From assembly GCA_009784085.1 (NCBI GenBank), contig WRCJ01000018.1, positions 1 through 21,285 on the forward strand: a stretch of 21,285 nucleotides of DNA. The letters run 5' to 3'. The number at the start of each line of letters is the position of its first letter. Positions within the stretch are counted from its first letter, which is position 1. The position numbers and the translations under genes were made by a program. The notes beneath the pieces were generated by a model. It saw only the letters and a program-made list of their open reading frames with translations, did not search any database and had not been told where the DNA came from. This DNA is from Oscillospiraceae bacterium. Its GTDB lineage: Bacteria > Bacillota > Clostridia > Oscillospirales > UBA929. This document shows positions 13,296 to 20,003 of the stretch, one piece after another.

Positions 13296-13324
13296 TTGCG
13301 TTTTCGCCGGCTTCGTGGGATAAT
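13296..13324 (+). promoter_or_regulatory. Probable promoter of the FHA-SEDS gene
   Basis: TTGCGT (13296-13301), a 17-bp spacer and GATAAT (13319-13324), giving a leader of about 55 nt. Confidence 0.55.
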
Positions 13325-13385
13325 ACTAAAGGACGAGGGGCAGACATGTGTTAGACCCGCATTATTTGGTCGAGGTACGAAAGAT

Positions 13386-15122
13386 ATGTTTGGCATAGCG
13401 GATATCTTTTCCGGGTGGGAGCAGTCCATCCAAGACACCCTTTCCCAGTGGGGCGGCGCGGGCGACGCGCTGATCTTCGTTACGCGCTTCTTCTTCCCGG
13501 TGGCCGCCCTCACGGTCTTTTTGCGTTGCCTGTGGCCGCTGATGAGCGGCGGACGCCGATCCCAGCCTTGGGCCTGCCTGTCTTCCCCGGACGGGACGCG
13601 CATCCCCCTTGTACACTGGGAAAACACGCTGGGCCGAAGCAGCCAATGCGACATCGTCCTATCCTCCCCCTCGGTTTCCCGCACCCATGCCGTATTGTCG
13701 CGGCGAAGGGAGGGCTGGATCGTTTTTGATGTGAACTCCATGTGCGGCGTGACGGTGGGCGGGGAACGCATTGTCGGGCAATCCCCTGTCCGTGAGGGCG
13801 ATGTCATTGGCCTGGCTGATGCCTACTTTACTTTGCTCCCCGCCGCCCATGACGACGACGACGAGGACAGGCAACCCGTCCGCAAGACGTTTGCTTCGCG
13901 GGCGGCCGATGTCGCGGCTGGGCTGAGGCCGGGCGTCACCTTGTTGTTTGTGCTGTTTTTCCAAATCGTGGCGCTTGCCACGTTTTGCCTGTCTGCCGGG
14001 GAATGGTTCAGTTTGTATGTGCCGGCGGGATACCTGGTCTTTATCGTCCTCGAATGCCTGTATTTCCTGGTGACAAGGGGGCAAGGACGCCGCCATGTCG
14101 AACCGGAGCTGCTGGCCTTTTTCCTGTGCGGTATCGGCCTGTTTGTGGCCGCCGCCAGCCCGGTTGACTTGCTCAAACAGGTCGCCGCCATCGTCATCGG
14201 CATGGTGTTGTTTGGCGTCCTTTCCTTTTTCCTCAACAACATCGACCGCGCGCGGACCGCCCGCTATGTGTTCGCTGCCGGAGCTATCGCGCTGTTGGCC
14301 GTCAACCTGGTGTTTGGCAAGGAACAGTACGGCGCGCGCAACTGGATTTCTTTGGGGGGCATCAGTATACAGCCCAGTGAATTTGTCAAGGTGGCCTTTG
14401 TCTTCGCCGGCGCGTCCACGCTGGATAGGCTGTTGAGCCGCCGAAACCTCATCCTGTTTATGGGCTTTTCCGGCGTGTGTATCGGCGCGCTGGTGCTCAT
14501 GCGCGACTTCGGATCGGCAACGGTCTTTTTCATGGGGTTCCTGGTCATGGCCTTTATGCGATCCGGGAACGCCCGGGTCCTCGTCATCGTCTCCGCGGTC
14601 GCCGCCGCGGGCGCCACAATCGCGGTGTCCTTCCTGCCCTACATCCAAAGCCGGTTCTCGGCCTGGCGCCACGCTTGGGAACTCATCGACACCTCCGGGT
14701 ACCAGCAGACGCGCACGATGATGTACACCGCCAGCGGCGGCCTGTTCGGCGTCGGCGTCGGGCAGGGGTATCTGCACAATGTGGCTGCCGCCGATACCGA
14801 TCTGGTATTCGGCGTGGTGGCCGAGGAATGGGGGCTTGTCGTCGCGTTGCTGTGCGCCTTGGCGCCGTTGATGCTGGCCGTGTTTGCCGCCATGTCGGTC
14901 AAGTCCGGCCGGACGGCTTTTTATGCCATCGCGGCTTGCGGGGCGGTTGTCATCCTGTTGTCCCAAACCGCCTTCAATGTGTTCGGATCGCTGGATATCC
15001 TGCCGCTGACCGGCGTGACGCTGCCCTTCGTGTCCAACGGGGGTTCGAGCATGGTGGCTTGCTGGGGATTGCTGGCCTGCATCAAGTCGATCGATGAGAG
15101 GCACAGGGCGCAGGAGGTCTAG
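13386..15122 (+). CDS. FHA-SEDS fusion: FtsW/RodA-type peptidoglycan glycosyltransferase with FHA domain
   Basis: A 578-residue membrane protein. An N-terminal helix (~28-50) is followed by a cytoplasmic FHA domain (~70-150) with LGRSSQCDIVL, SVSRTHAVL and the N117-S...G121 turn, so phosphothreonine binding looks intact. An acidic linker (DDDDED) leads to about ten membrane segments of the SEDS family (~185-575), with GARNWISLGGISIQPSE (316-332), the loop region around ADTDLVFGVVAEEWG and PLTGVTLPFVSNGGSS. SEDS proteins polymerise lipid II with a class B PBP partner, here encoded next. The ATG at 13386 (GAGGT 9 bases upstream) is used because the longer frame begins at the shared 21-bp repeat. 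In Actinobacteria FHA proteins are separate genes beside rodA-pbpA; here they are one chain. Confidence 0.9.
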   Translation: MFGIADIFSGWEQSIQDTLSQWGGAGDALIFVTRFFFPVAALTVFLRCLWPLMSGGRRSQPWACLSSPDGTRIPLVHWENTLGRSSQCDIVLSSPSVSRTHAVLSRRREGWIVFDVNSMCGVTVGGERIVGQSPVREGDVIGLADAYFTLLPAAHDDDDEDRQPVRKTFASRAADVAAGLRPGVTLLFVLFFQIVALATFCLSAGEWFSLYVPAGYLVFIVLECLYFLVTRGQGRRHVEPELLAFFLCGIGLFVAAASPVDLLKQVAAIVIGMVLFGVLSFFLNNIDRARTARYVFAAGAIALLAVNLVFGKEQYGARNWISLGGISIQPSEFVKVAFVFAGASTLDRLLSRRNLILFMGFSGVCIGALVLMRDFGSATVFFMGFLVMAFMRSGNARVLVIVSAVAAAGATIAVSFLPYIQSRFSAWRHAWELIDTSGYQQTRTMMYTASGGLFGVGVGQGYLHNVAAADTDLVFGVVAEEWGLVVALLCALAPLMLAVFAAMSVKSGRTAFYAIAACGAVVILLSQTAFNVFGSLDILPLTGVTLPFVSNGGSSMVACWGLLACIKSIDERHRAQEV

Positions 15123-15226
15123 GATTTAGGGTCTGGTGGTCTAGGATTTAGGGTTTAGGATTTAGGGTTTAGGATTTAGGGTTTAGGATTTAGGGTTTAG
15201 GATTTAGGGTTTAGGATTTAGGGTTT
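15121..15226 (+). repeat. Telomere-like 14-bp tandem array between SEDS and PBP genes
   Basis: Six exact copies of AGGATTTAGGGTTT fill 15143-15226. A diverged unit starts at 15121 and an offset partial follows it; GGTCTAGGATTTAGGGT recurs at 15116 and 15138. The array starts within the TAG stop of the FHA-SEDS gene and ends 38 bp before the PBP start. Each unit contains TTTAGGG, the plant-type telomere word, by coincidence of sequence. No terminator or promoter is visible inside it. Confidence 0.95.
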
Positions 15227-15264
15227 AGTGTTGTCAAGGCTGTTGTTAAACGAGGTGGTTTTGT

Positions 15265-16635
15265 TTGAAATTGATGAGTAGGCGCGCGCGGATCCTGATG
15301 GCATTTAGTTTTCTATTTGCCTTTGGCGTGGTGTTCTTCCTGTTTTCTTACGGGGGATCGGCCGCCCGGTGGGCGACCTATCCGGCCAACCGGCACTTGT
15401 ATAAAAACGGGCGCCTGGTCAATACCGGCGCCATCTATGACAGGAGGGGCGAAACACTGCTGGCCGTGAATGACAGCGGGCGCAAATATCATAAGGATGC
15501 AACCACGCGCCGGGCACTGATGCACCTGGTGGGCGACTCGGACGGCAATGTGGCCGCCAGCCTCCAGGTTTCCCGCAGCGACGCGCTGTCCGGATGGAAC
15601 TTCTTTACCGGCGCATATTCGTACGATGCGTCGTCTGGCAAGGATATCACCGTGACAGTGGACGCCGCCCTGTGCAAGCTGGCCTATGATCAGCTGGACG
15701 GGCGGGCCGGCGTGGTGGGGGTCATGAATTATCACACCGGCGAGGTCCTATGCATGACGACTTCCCCCTCCTTCGACCCGGAAAAACCGCCCGATTTGAG
15801 CGCCCCCAAGTATAAGGACGTATATTATAACCGGATGTTATCATTCTCCTATGCCCCCGGATCCATATTCAAGTTGGTTACGGCGGCGGCGGCCATAGAC
15901 TGCCTGCCCAATGCAGGGGGGCGCGTTTTTACGTGCGACGGGCGGCTCCCCTTGCCTGGCGGGCGGATTACCTGTATGAGGGCCCATGGGGAACAAAGCT
16001 TGGGTCAGGCGCTGACCAACTCGTGCAATATAGCCTTTGCCACCATGGCCATCGAGATGGGGCCGGACGTTCTGACCCGGTACGCGCGGCAAGCCGGCAT
16101 CGGCGACGGCGGTATGCGCATAGACGATATCGCCGTGGCCGGCGGTTCCTTCGATCTATCCGACGCCAGCGCGGCTGAGATTGGCTGGGCGAGCGTGGGG
16201 CAGCACACAACGCAGGTCAACCCACTGCACTTCATGCAATATGTGGGGTCGATTGCGGCCGGCGGCCGACGGGTCGCGCCCATTGTCATCCGCGGCGTGG
16301 GCAGCGGTTTTCTCGATGAACCCAAAGTTGGTTTGGGAAGGGCGGCTGGGGACAGCTTATCCAAAAAGACGGCGGATGCCCTAAAAGCCATGATGCGGGA
16401 CAACGTAATCAACAGCTACGGCGAAGGGAAACTGGCGGGATACAACCTTTGCGCCAAGACAGGCACCGCCGAGGTAGGCGGCGGGCTTGAGGATCATTCC
16501 TGGTTCACCGGGTTTCTGGACAGCGACAAGGCGCCGCTGTGCTTCATCGTGCTGGTGGAAAATGGCGGACGCGGAAGCGGCGCGGCGGCGAGCATCGCCA
16601 AAACAGTCCTGGCGCAAGCAGTCAAACTGATGTGA
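15265..16635 (+). CDS. Class B penicillin-binding protein (peptidoglycan transpeptidase)
   Basis: A 456-residue D,D-transpeptidase with one N-terminal membrane anchor (~10-30). The three active-site motifs are S200-I-F-K203, S253-C-N255 and K398-T-G-T. A short N-terminal region (GAIYDRRGETLLA) precedes the transpeptidase domain; there are no PASTA repeats. Layout and pairing with the SEDS gene resemble actinobacterial PbpA. The TTG at 15265 is chosen because GAGGTGG lies 6 bases upstream; an ATG three codons on would be 15 bases away. It is probably expressed from the promoter upstream of the SEDS gene across the repeat array. The stop lies inside a 3 x 7-bp repeat. Confidence 0.93.
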   Translation: MKLMSRRARILMAFSFLFAFGVVFFLFSYGGSAARWATYPANRHLYKNGRLVNTGAIYDRRGETLLAVNDSGRKYHKDATTRRALMHLVGDSDGNVAASLQVSRSDALSGWNFFTGAYSYDASSGKDITVTVDAALCKLAYDQLDGRAGVVGVMNYHTGEVLCMTTSPSFDPEKPPDLSAPKYKDVYYNRMLSFSYAPGSIFKLVTAAAAIDCLPNAGGRVFTCDGRLPLPGGRITCMRAHGEQSLGQALTNSCNIAFATMAIEMGPDVLTRYARQAGIGDGGMRIDDIAVAGGSFDLSDASAAEIGWASVGQHTTQVNPLHFMQYVGSIAAGGRRVAPIVIRGVGSGFLDEPKVGLGRAAGDSLSKKTADALKAMMRDNVINSYGEGKLAGYNLCAKTGTAEVGGGLEDHSWFTGFLDSDKAPLCFIVLVENGGRGSGAAASIAKTVLAQAVKLM

Positions 16636-16649
16636 GATGTGAGATGTGA
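16629..16649 (+). repeat. 3 x 7-bp tandem repeat at the PBP stop codon
   Basis: GATGTGA occurs three times in tandem, the first copy containing the TGA stop of the PBP gene. It is a small slippage-type repeat. Confidence 0.8.
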
Positions 16650-16662
16650 GGCGCATATGTTC

Positions 16663-17070
16663 TTATACACAAGGAAAGGTCATACCGTATTTTGCCAAGA
16701 CAGCTTCTAGCACTTTTCGATCATTAATTGCTATATATCTTCCAGAGTCACCAATTCTTGCTGTCCAGCAGCTATCACATGCTGGACAAATTACTATTTC
16801 TTTTTCCCCGTCTGAAAACGATATGGATACATCAAGATCGAAACCGCACGATGGATTATCTGCAAAAGATACTCCCGTCAAGTTTTCTTTGATAATTCGC
16901 ATGTCATCTTCATCAGTTACCACAACATCGATTTTTATATCATCGTAATAGTATTTTATTGAAACCATTGTAGCAAAAGATGTATCCATATAATTGAATG
17001 CTCGCAGAATTATTATCCCAATTGCGATTAAACTTATCACGGCACCCACTACTAATAATTTGGTTTTCAT
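16663..17070 (-). CDS. Small membrane-anchored protein of unknown function
   Basis: A 135-residue protein: MKTKLLVVGAVISLIAIGII forms a single N-terminal membrane segment, followed by an extracytoplasmic domain with DDIKIDVVVTDEDDM, VSISFSDGEKEIVICPACD and a C-terminal LAKYGMTFPCV. The CPACDSC cluster and the terminal Cys could bind metal or form disulfides; no family name is recognised with confidence. The ATG at 17070 has GGAAGGG about 6 bases upstream; a TTG two codons earlier is possible. It is AT-rich compared with the preceding cell-wall genes and convergent with the PBP gene (27 bp apart). Confidence 0.8.
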   Translation of the reverse strand: MKTKLLVVGAVISLIAIGIIILRAFNYMDTSFATMVSIKYYYDDIKIDVVVTDEDDMRIIKENLTGVSFADNPSCGFDLDVSISFSDGEKEIVICPACDSCWTARIGDSGRYIAINDRKVLEAVLAKYGMTFPCV

Positions 17071-17115
17071 AAGCAACCCTTCCTTTGTCAGCAGCTTTGC
17101 AACACTAGGTTGTCA

Positions 17116-17162
17116 ATGGATCGAACCCCCATGGATCGCATGGATCGATGGATCGAACCCCC
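17116..17162. repeat. Duplicated 15-bp word resembling a tRNA T-arm
   Basis: ATGGATCGAACCCCC occurs at 17116-17130 and 17148-17162 with further ATGGATCG copies between. On the minus strand it reads GGGGGTTCGATCCAT, like a tRNA T-arm, but no acceptor or anticodon arms can be built, so no tRNA is called. It lies between divergent genes, 73 bp before the RNA ligase start. Confidence 0.75.
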
Positions 17163-17234
17163 GTGTCAGACTATGACGGGATATGAAACCTGAATCTGTT
17201 GGATTTTTTGTTGGAGTGAAACTGGAGAAACGCA

Positions 17235-18326
17235 ATGCAACTTGGAATAATCGAATTTATACACACCCATCCGGATTGGGAAACGTTGCTTGCCAACGCT
17301 CCCTACTTTGTGAAAACGAAGCGGGATGGCATTTTTGTATTGCTGAAGTACGATCAGATCCGTTCTGATCTAACCCTTCCTCTCGTTCGAGAGTGCAGGG
17401 GCATAATACTTGACGAATCGGGCGGATACCGTCCGGCTTGCGTTCCTTTTTACAAATTTGGGAACTTCGGCGAGAGCTATGTACCTGATATAGACTGGGC
17501 TTCGGCGCGTATCCAGGAGAAGCTGGACGGTTCGTTGATCAAGCTGTGGCATTATAGCGGGCAGTGGCATGTATCGAGCAATGGCGAGATCGACGCGCGC
17601 AACGCCCACATCCACAGTGCGTTGCTGGCAGGACAGGGGGATGTCGATCTTTATACGTTGTTCATGGATGCTTGGGTAAAAACGGGTATCCGGCTTGAAG
17701 GCTTGGATAAGAGCTACACCTATATGTTTGAGCTGACCTCACCGCATAACCGTGTTGTCGTAAGGTATAGCGATACAACGATCCGGCACATTGGAACGCG
17801 CGAAATGCGCACGCTCCGTGAATGCGAAGTCGATATTGGTATCTCCAAGCCTAATGAGTTTATCTTTGATACGCTTGAGGCATGCATAGAAAGCGCAAAA
17901 AAACTCGGATGTGACGACGAAGGCTTTGTGGTCGTCGACAAAGACTACAATCGCGTCAAAGTCAAGTCTCCGCTCTATGTAGCTCTGAATCATGTCTCGC
18001 AGGGAGTTACGACACACGGTAATATCATAGATATCATTAAAAAGAACGAGCAGGATGAGTTCTTGACATATTTTCCGGAATTCCGGGATGTTTTCAATGG
18101 TGTCCTAGCCGGTATCGCGTCGTTTTCAAACAGGCAATCAGAAGTTTTATCAATGATTGCATCCATTGCGTTCGATTCCAGAAAAGAGTTGGCCGAAGTT
18201 GTCAAGAAAACACAATGCCCTGCATGCATTTTCGCATTAATTGATGGCAAGGTGTCAAGTCCGCGAGATTGGCTACTTTCGCGACCAACGGACAGAGTAA
18301 TTGAATATATTGGAATTATGAGTTAA
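17235..18326 (+). CDS. T4 RNA ligase 1-like RNA ligase
   Basis: A 363-residue protein close in size to T4 Rnl1 (374). The nucleotidyltransferase motifs are all visible: upstream RECRGIILD (52-60); motif I EKLDGSLIKLW with Lys96 as the expected AMP-bound residue; motif III-like YMFELTSPHNRVV (163-175); motif IV DEGFVVVD (228-235); motif V VKVKSPLY with Lys242 and Lys244. A helical C-terminal domain follows (~250-363). The family joins 5'-phosphate and 3'-OH RNA ends using ATP, classically to repair cut tRNA anticodon loops. No polynucleotide kinase/phosphatase, Hen1 or nuclease gene is adjacent. The ATG at 17235 has GGAG 7 bases upstream. It is a stand-alone gene with a strong hairpin downstream; phage origin is likely but inferred. 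Confidence 0.88.
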   Translation: MQLGIIEFIHTHPDWETLLANAPYFVKTKRDGIFVLLKYDQIRSDLTLPLVRECRGIILDESGGYRPACVPFYKFGNFGESYVPDIDWASARIQEKLDGSLIKLWHYSGQWHVSSNGEIDARNAHIHSALLAGQGDVDLYTLFMDAWVKTGIRLEGLDKSYTYMFELTSPHNRVVVRYSDTTIRHIGTREMRTLRECEVDIGISKPNEFIFDTLEACIESAKKLGCDDEGFVVVDKDYNRVKVKSPLYVALNHVSQGVTTHGNIIDIIKKNEQDEFLTYFPEFRDVFNGVLAGIASFSNRQSEVLSMIASIAFDSRKELAEVVKKTQCPACIFALIDGKVSSPRDWLLSRPTDRVIEYIGIMS

Positions 18327-18386
18327 TGCCCAACCGGTCTTGTCCCATAGTTCTTAATGGGCTTGCGTTCTTCTGCTTCTGTTTGC

Positions 18387-18414
18387 GGTCAGGTAATGAA
18401 ATCATTACCTGACC
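18387..18414 (+). terminator. Perfect 12-bp hairpin after the RNA ligase gene
   Basis: GGTCAGGTAATG (18387-18398), loop AAAT, CATTACCTGACC (18403-18414), then TTATTATA. The stem is perfect; the T tract is broken by A residues, so termination is likely but efficiency is uncertain. It could alternatively be a palindromic protein site. Confidence 0.7.
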
Positions 18415-18448
18415 TTATTATACGTCAACGAGAGGGAAATAACAAGGA

Positions 18449-18487
18449 GGCTTTTTCGCGGCTTTTTCGCGGATGGCTTTTTCGCGG
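18449..18487 (+). repeat. Triplicated 13-bp word GGCTTTTTCGCGG
   Basis: Copies start at 18449, 18460 and 18475; the first two share two bases. They lie well upstream of argG. No role is recognised. Confidence 0.8.
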
Positions 18488-18558
18488 ATTGTTATTGACA
18501 TAGTTATTGCAATAGATTTTTGTAGAATTTCACGGAGTGGTTTCTGCGTGGGTTCTGG

Positions 18559-18608
18559 ATTCTGCGACTGCGCGCAGAATGACGGGGGAGGGGGGACGGG
18601 GGACGGGG
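18559..18608 (+). repeat. Palindrome plus G-rich run upstream of argG
   Basis: ATTCTGCG (18559-18566) and CGCAGAAT (18573-18580) form an 8-bp stem followed by GAC and four G runs (18584-18588, 18590-18595, 18598-18602, 18605-18608). The stem resembles the dispersed GATTCT...AGAATGAC palindromes I recall from many bacterial genomes. The G runs fit a G-quadruplex pattern on the plus strand, about 37 bp before the argG -35. Confidence 0.6.
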
Positions 18609-18644
18609 ACGTTTTTCGTCGGTAAAATTTTTTTTATTTTCCTA

Positions 18645-18679
18645 TTGCATAAAATTTCATCATATGGTATAATATTTCA
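18645..18679 (+). promoter_or_regulatory. argG promoter overlapping two ARG-box-like sites
   Basis: TTGCAT (18645-18650), a 17-bp spacer and TATAAT (18668-18673) form a strong sigma-A promoter. TGCATAAAATTTCA (18646-18659) differs little from the ArgR/AhrC half-palindrome TGAATAAAAATTCA, and GGTATAATATTTCA (18666-18679) is a weaker second copy 20 bp on. Their overlap with -35 and -10 suggests arginine-dependent repression. The promoter is clear; the operator is inferred. Confidence 0.65.
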
Positions 18680-18702
18680 CATTATCAGAGGAGGATATGA
18701 CT

Positions 18703-19917
18703 ATGAAACAAATCAAGAAGGTCGCGCTGGCTTATTCGGGGGGGTTGGACACCTCCATTATCATTCCGTGGCTCAAGGAGAACTATGGCTGCCAAGTCGT
18801 CGCGGTGGCCGCCGATGTGGGGCAGGGCGACGAGCTGTCCGGCTTGGACGAAAAAGCCAAAAAGACAGGCGCACTGGGTTGCTTCATCGAAGATCTCAGG
18901 CGGGAGTTTGTGGAGGAGTTCATCTTCCCCACGTTGCAAGCCGGCGCCGTTTACGAGGGGCAGTACCTGCTGGGGACTTCGTTTGCCCGCCCGGTCATCG
19001 CCCGCCGGGTCGTGGAAGTGGCGTTGCGGGAGGGTTGCGACGCTATCGCCCACGGCTGTACCGGCAAGGGGAACGACCAGGTGCGCTTTGAGTTGGCCAT
19101 CAAGACTTTCGCGCCCCGGATGACAATCATCGCCCCCTGGCGCGAGTGGGATTTGCGCTCGCGGGAGGACGAGATCGACTATGCGGAGGCGCGGGGCATC
19201 CCGTTATCCATCACCCGGGAGACCAACTATTCCAAGGATAAAAACCTTTGGCACCTGTCCCATGAGGGGCTGGATCTGGAGGACCCGGCCAACGAGCCGA
19301 TGTATGGCAAGATCTTGGAGCTGGGCGTCACGCCGGAGGCGGCGCCGGACAAGCCTACCTATGTGAGCATCGGCTTTGCGGAGGGGACGCCGGTCTCGCT
19401 GGACGGGCAAGGGATGGACGGCGTGACCCTCATCGGGGAACTCAACCGGCTGGGCGGGGCCAACGGCATCGGCATCGTCGATCTGGTGGAGAATCGGCTG
19501 GTGGGCATGAAATCCCGGGGCGTATACGAGACGCCGGGCGGCGCCATCCTGTACCGCGCCCACAGCCTGCTGGAGAGCCTGACGCTGGACAAAGAAACGG
19601 CACACTGTAAGGAACAGCTTGCCGTGCGGTTCGCCGAACTGGTATACAACGGCCAGTGGTTCACGCCCTTGCGCCGCGCGCTGTCCGCCTTTGTAAGGGA
19701 AACCCAGCGTTATGTCACCGGGCAGGTCAAGCTGAAGCTCTACAAGGGCAACATCACCCCCGCCGGGATCACGTCGCCCCATTCTTTGTACGATACCGCG
19801 CTGGCTTCCTTCGGCGAGAGCGACTACAACCAAAAGGACGCCGAGGGGTTCATCAACCTTTTCGGCCTACCGAGCCAAATGGAGGCCCTGCTCAGGCAAA
19901 CACCTCGGCAAGGCTGA
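18703..19917 (+). CDS. argG: Argininosuccinate synthase
   Basis: Condenses citrulline and aspartate with ATP cleavage to argininosuccinate, the penultimate step of arginine synthesis. The 404-residue protein has the PP-loop ALAYSGGLDTSIIIPWL at the N-terminus, then AADVGQGDEL, HGCTGKGNDQVRFELA, ETNYSKDKNLWHLSHEG and ENRLVGMKSRGVYETPGG, all typical and complete. An ATG two codons earlier (18697) is only 2 bases from the AGAGGAGG site; the ATG at 18703 is 8 bases away and is preferred. argH follows 86 bp later and is probably cotranscribed. Confidence 0.97.
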   Translation: MKQIKKVALAYSGGLDTSIIIPWLKENYGCQVVAVAADVGQGDELSGLDEKAKKTGALGCFIEDLRREFVEEFIFPTLQAGAVYEGQYLLGTSFARPVIARRVVEVALREGCDAIAHGCTGKGNDQVRFELAIKTFAPRMTIIAPWREWDLRSREDEIDYAEARGIPLSITRETNYSKDKNLWHLSHEGLDLEDPANEPMYGKILELGVTPEAAPDKPTYVSIGFAEGTPVSLDGQGMDGVTLIGELNRLGGANGIGIVDLVENRLVGMKSRGVYETPGGAILYRAHSLLESLTLDKETAHCKEQLAVRFAELVYNGQWFTPLRRALSAFVRETQRYVTGQVKLKLYKGNITPAGITSPHSLYDTALASFGESDYNQKDAEGFINLFGLPSQMEALLRQTPRQG

Positions 19918-20003
19918 CCGAGCAGCCGTCCAGCACGCTTACTAGGATCTGTCATATAATGCTATCACGCGATGTCCCTGTTTGTCAAGAAAGGGGTCCC
20001 TCT

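Larger units (their letters stand above)
18327..18702. other. Intergenic region between RNA ligase and argG
   Basis: No gene is seen. In order it holds a CCCAT/ATGGG mini-hairpin, a strong 12-bp hairpin (18387-18414), three copies of GGCTTTTTCGCGG, an unpaired TTGACA (18495-18500) without a well-placed -10, a palindromic element, a G-rich run, and the argG promoter with operator-like sites. Confidence 0.7.

Noticed and set aside
13659..15104. Long minus-strand open frame (481 codons) opposite the FHA-SEDS gene
   Set aside because: It has no membrane or domain signal and a His/Gln/Arg-rich composition typical of antisense frames in GC-rich DNA. The plus strand has complete FHA and SEDS motifs.
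15121..15226. CRISPR array
   Set aside because: Units are contiguous 14-bp copies with no spacers, and no cas genes are present.
17116..17162. tRNA gene
   Set aside because: Only a T-arm-like word is present; no cloverleaf, anticodon arm or acceptor stem can be formed.
19955..19960. Separate promoter for argH (TATAAT between argG and argH)
   Set aside because: There is no acceptable -35 at 16-18 bp upstream (AGCACG); an argG-argH operon is simpler.
19656..20003. Extended 499-residue form of argH
   Set aside because: The extension lies in argG in a different frame and across the intergenic gap. MKLWAGRF at 20004 is the family start.
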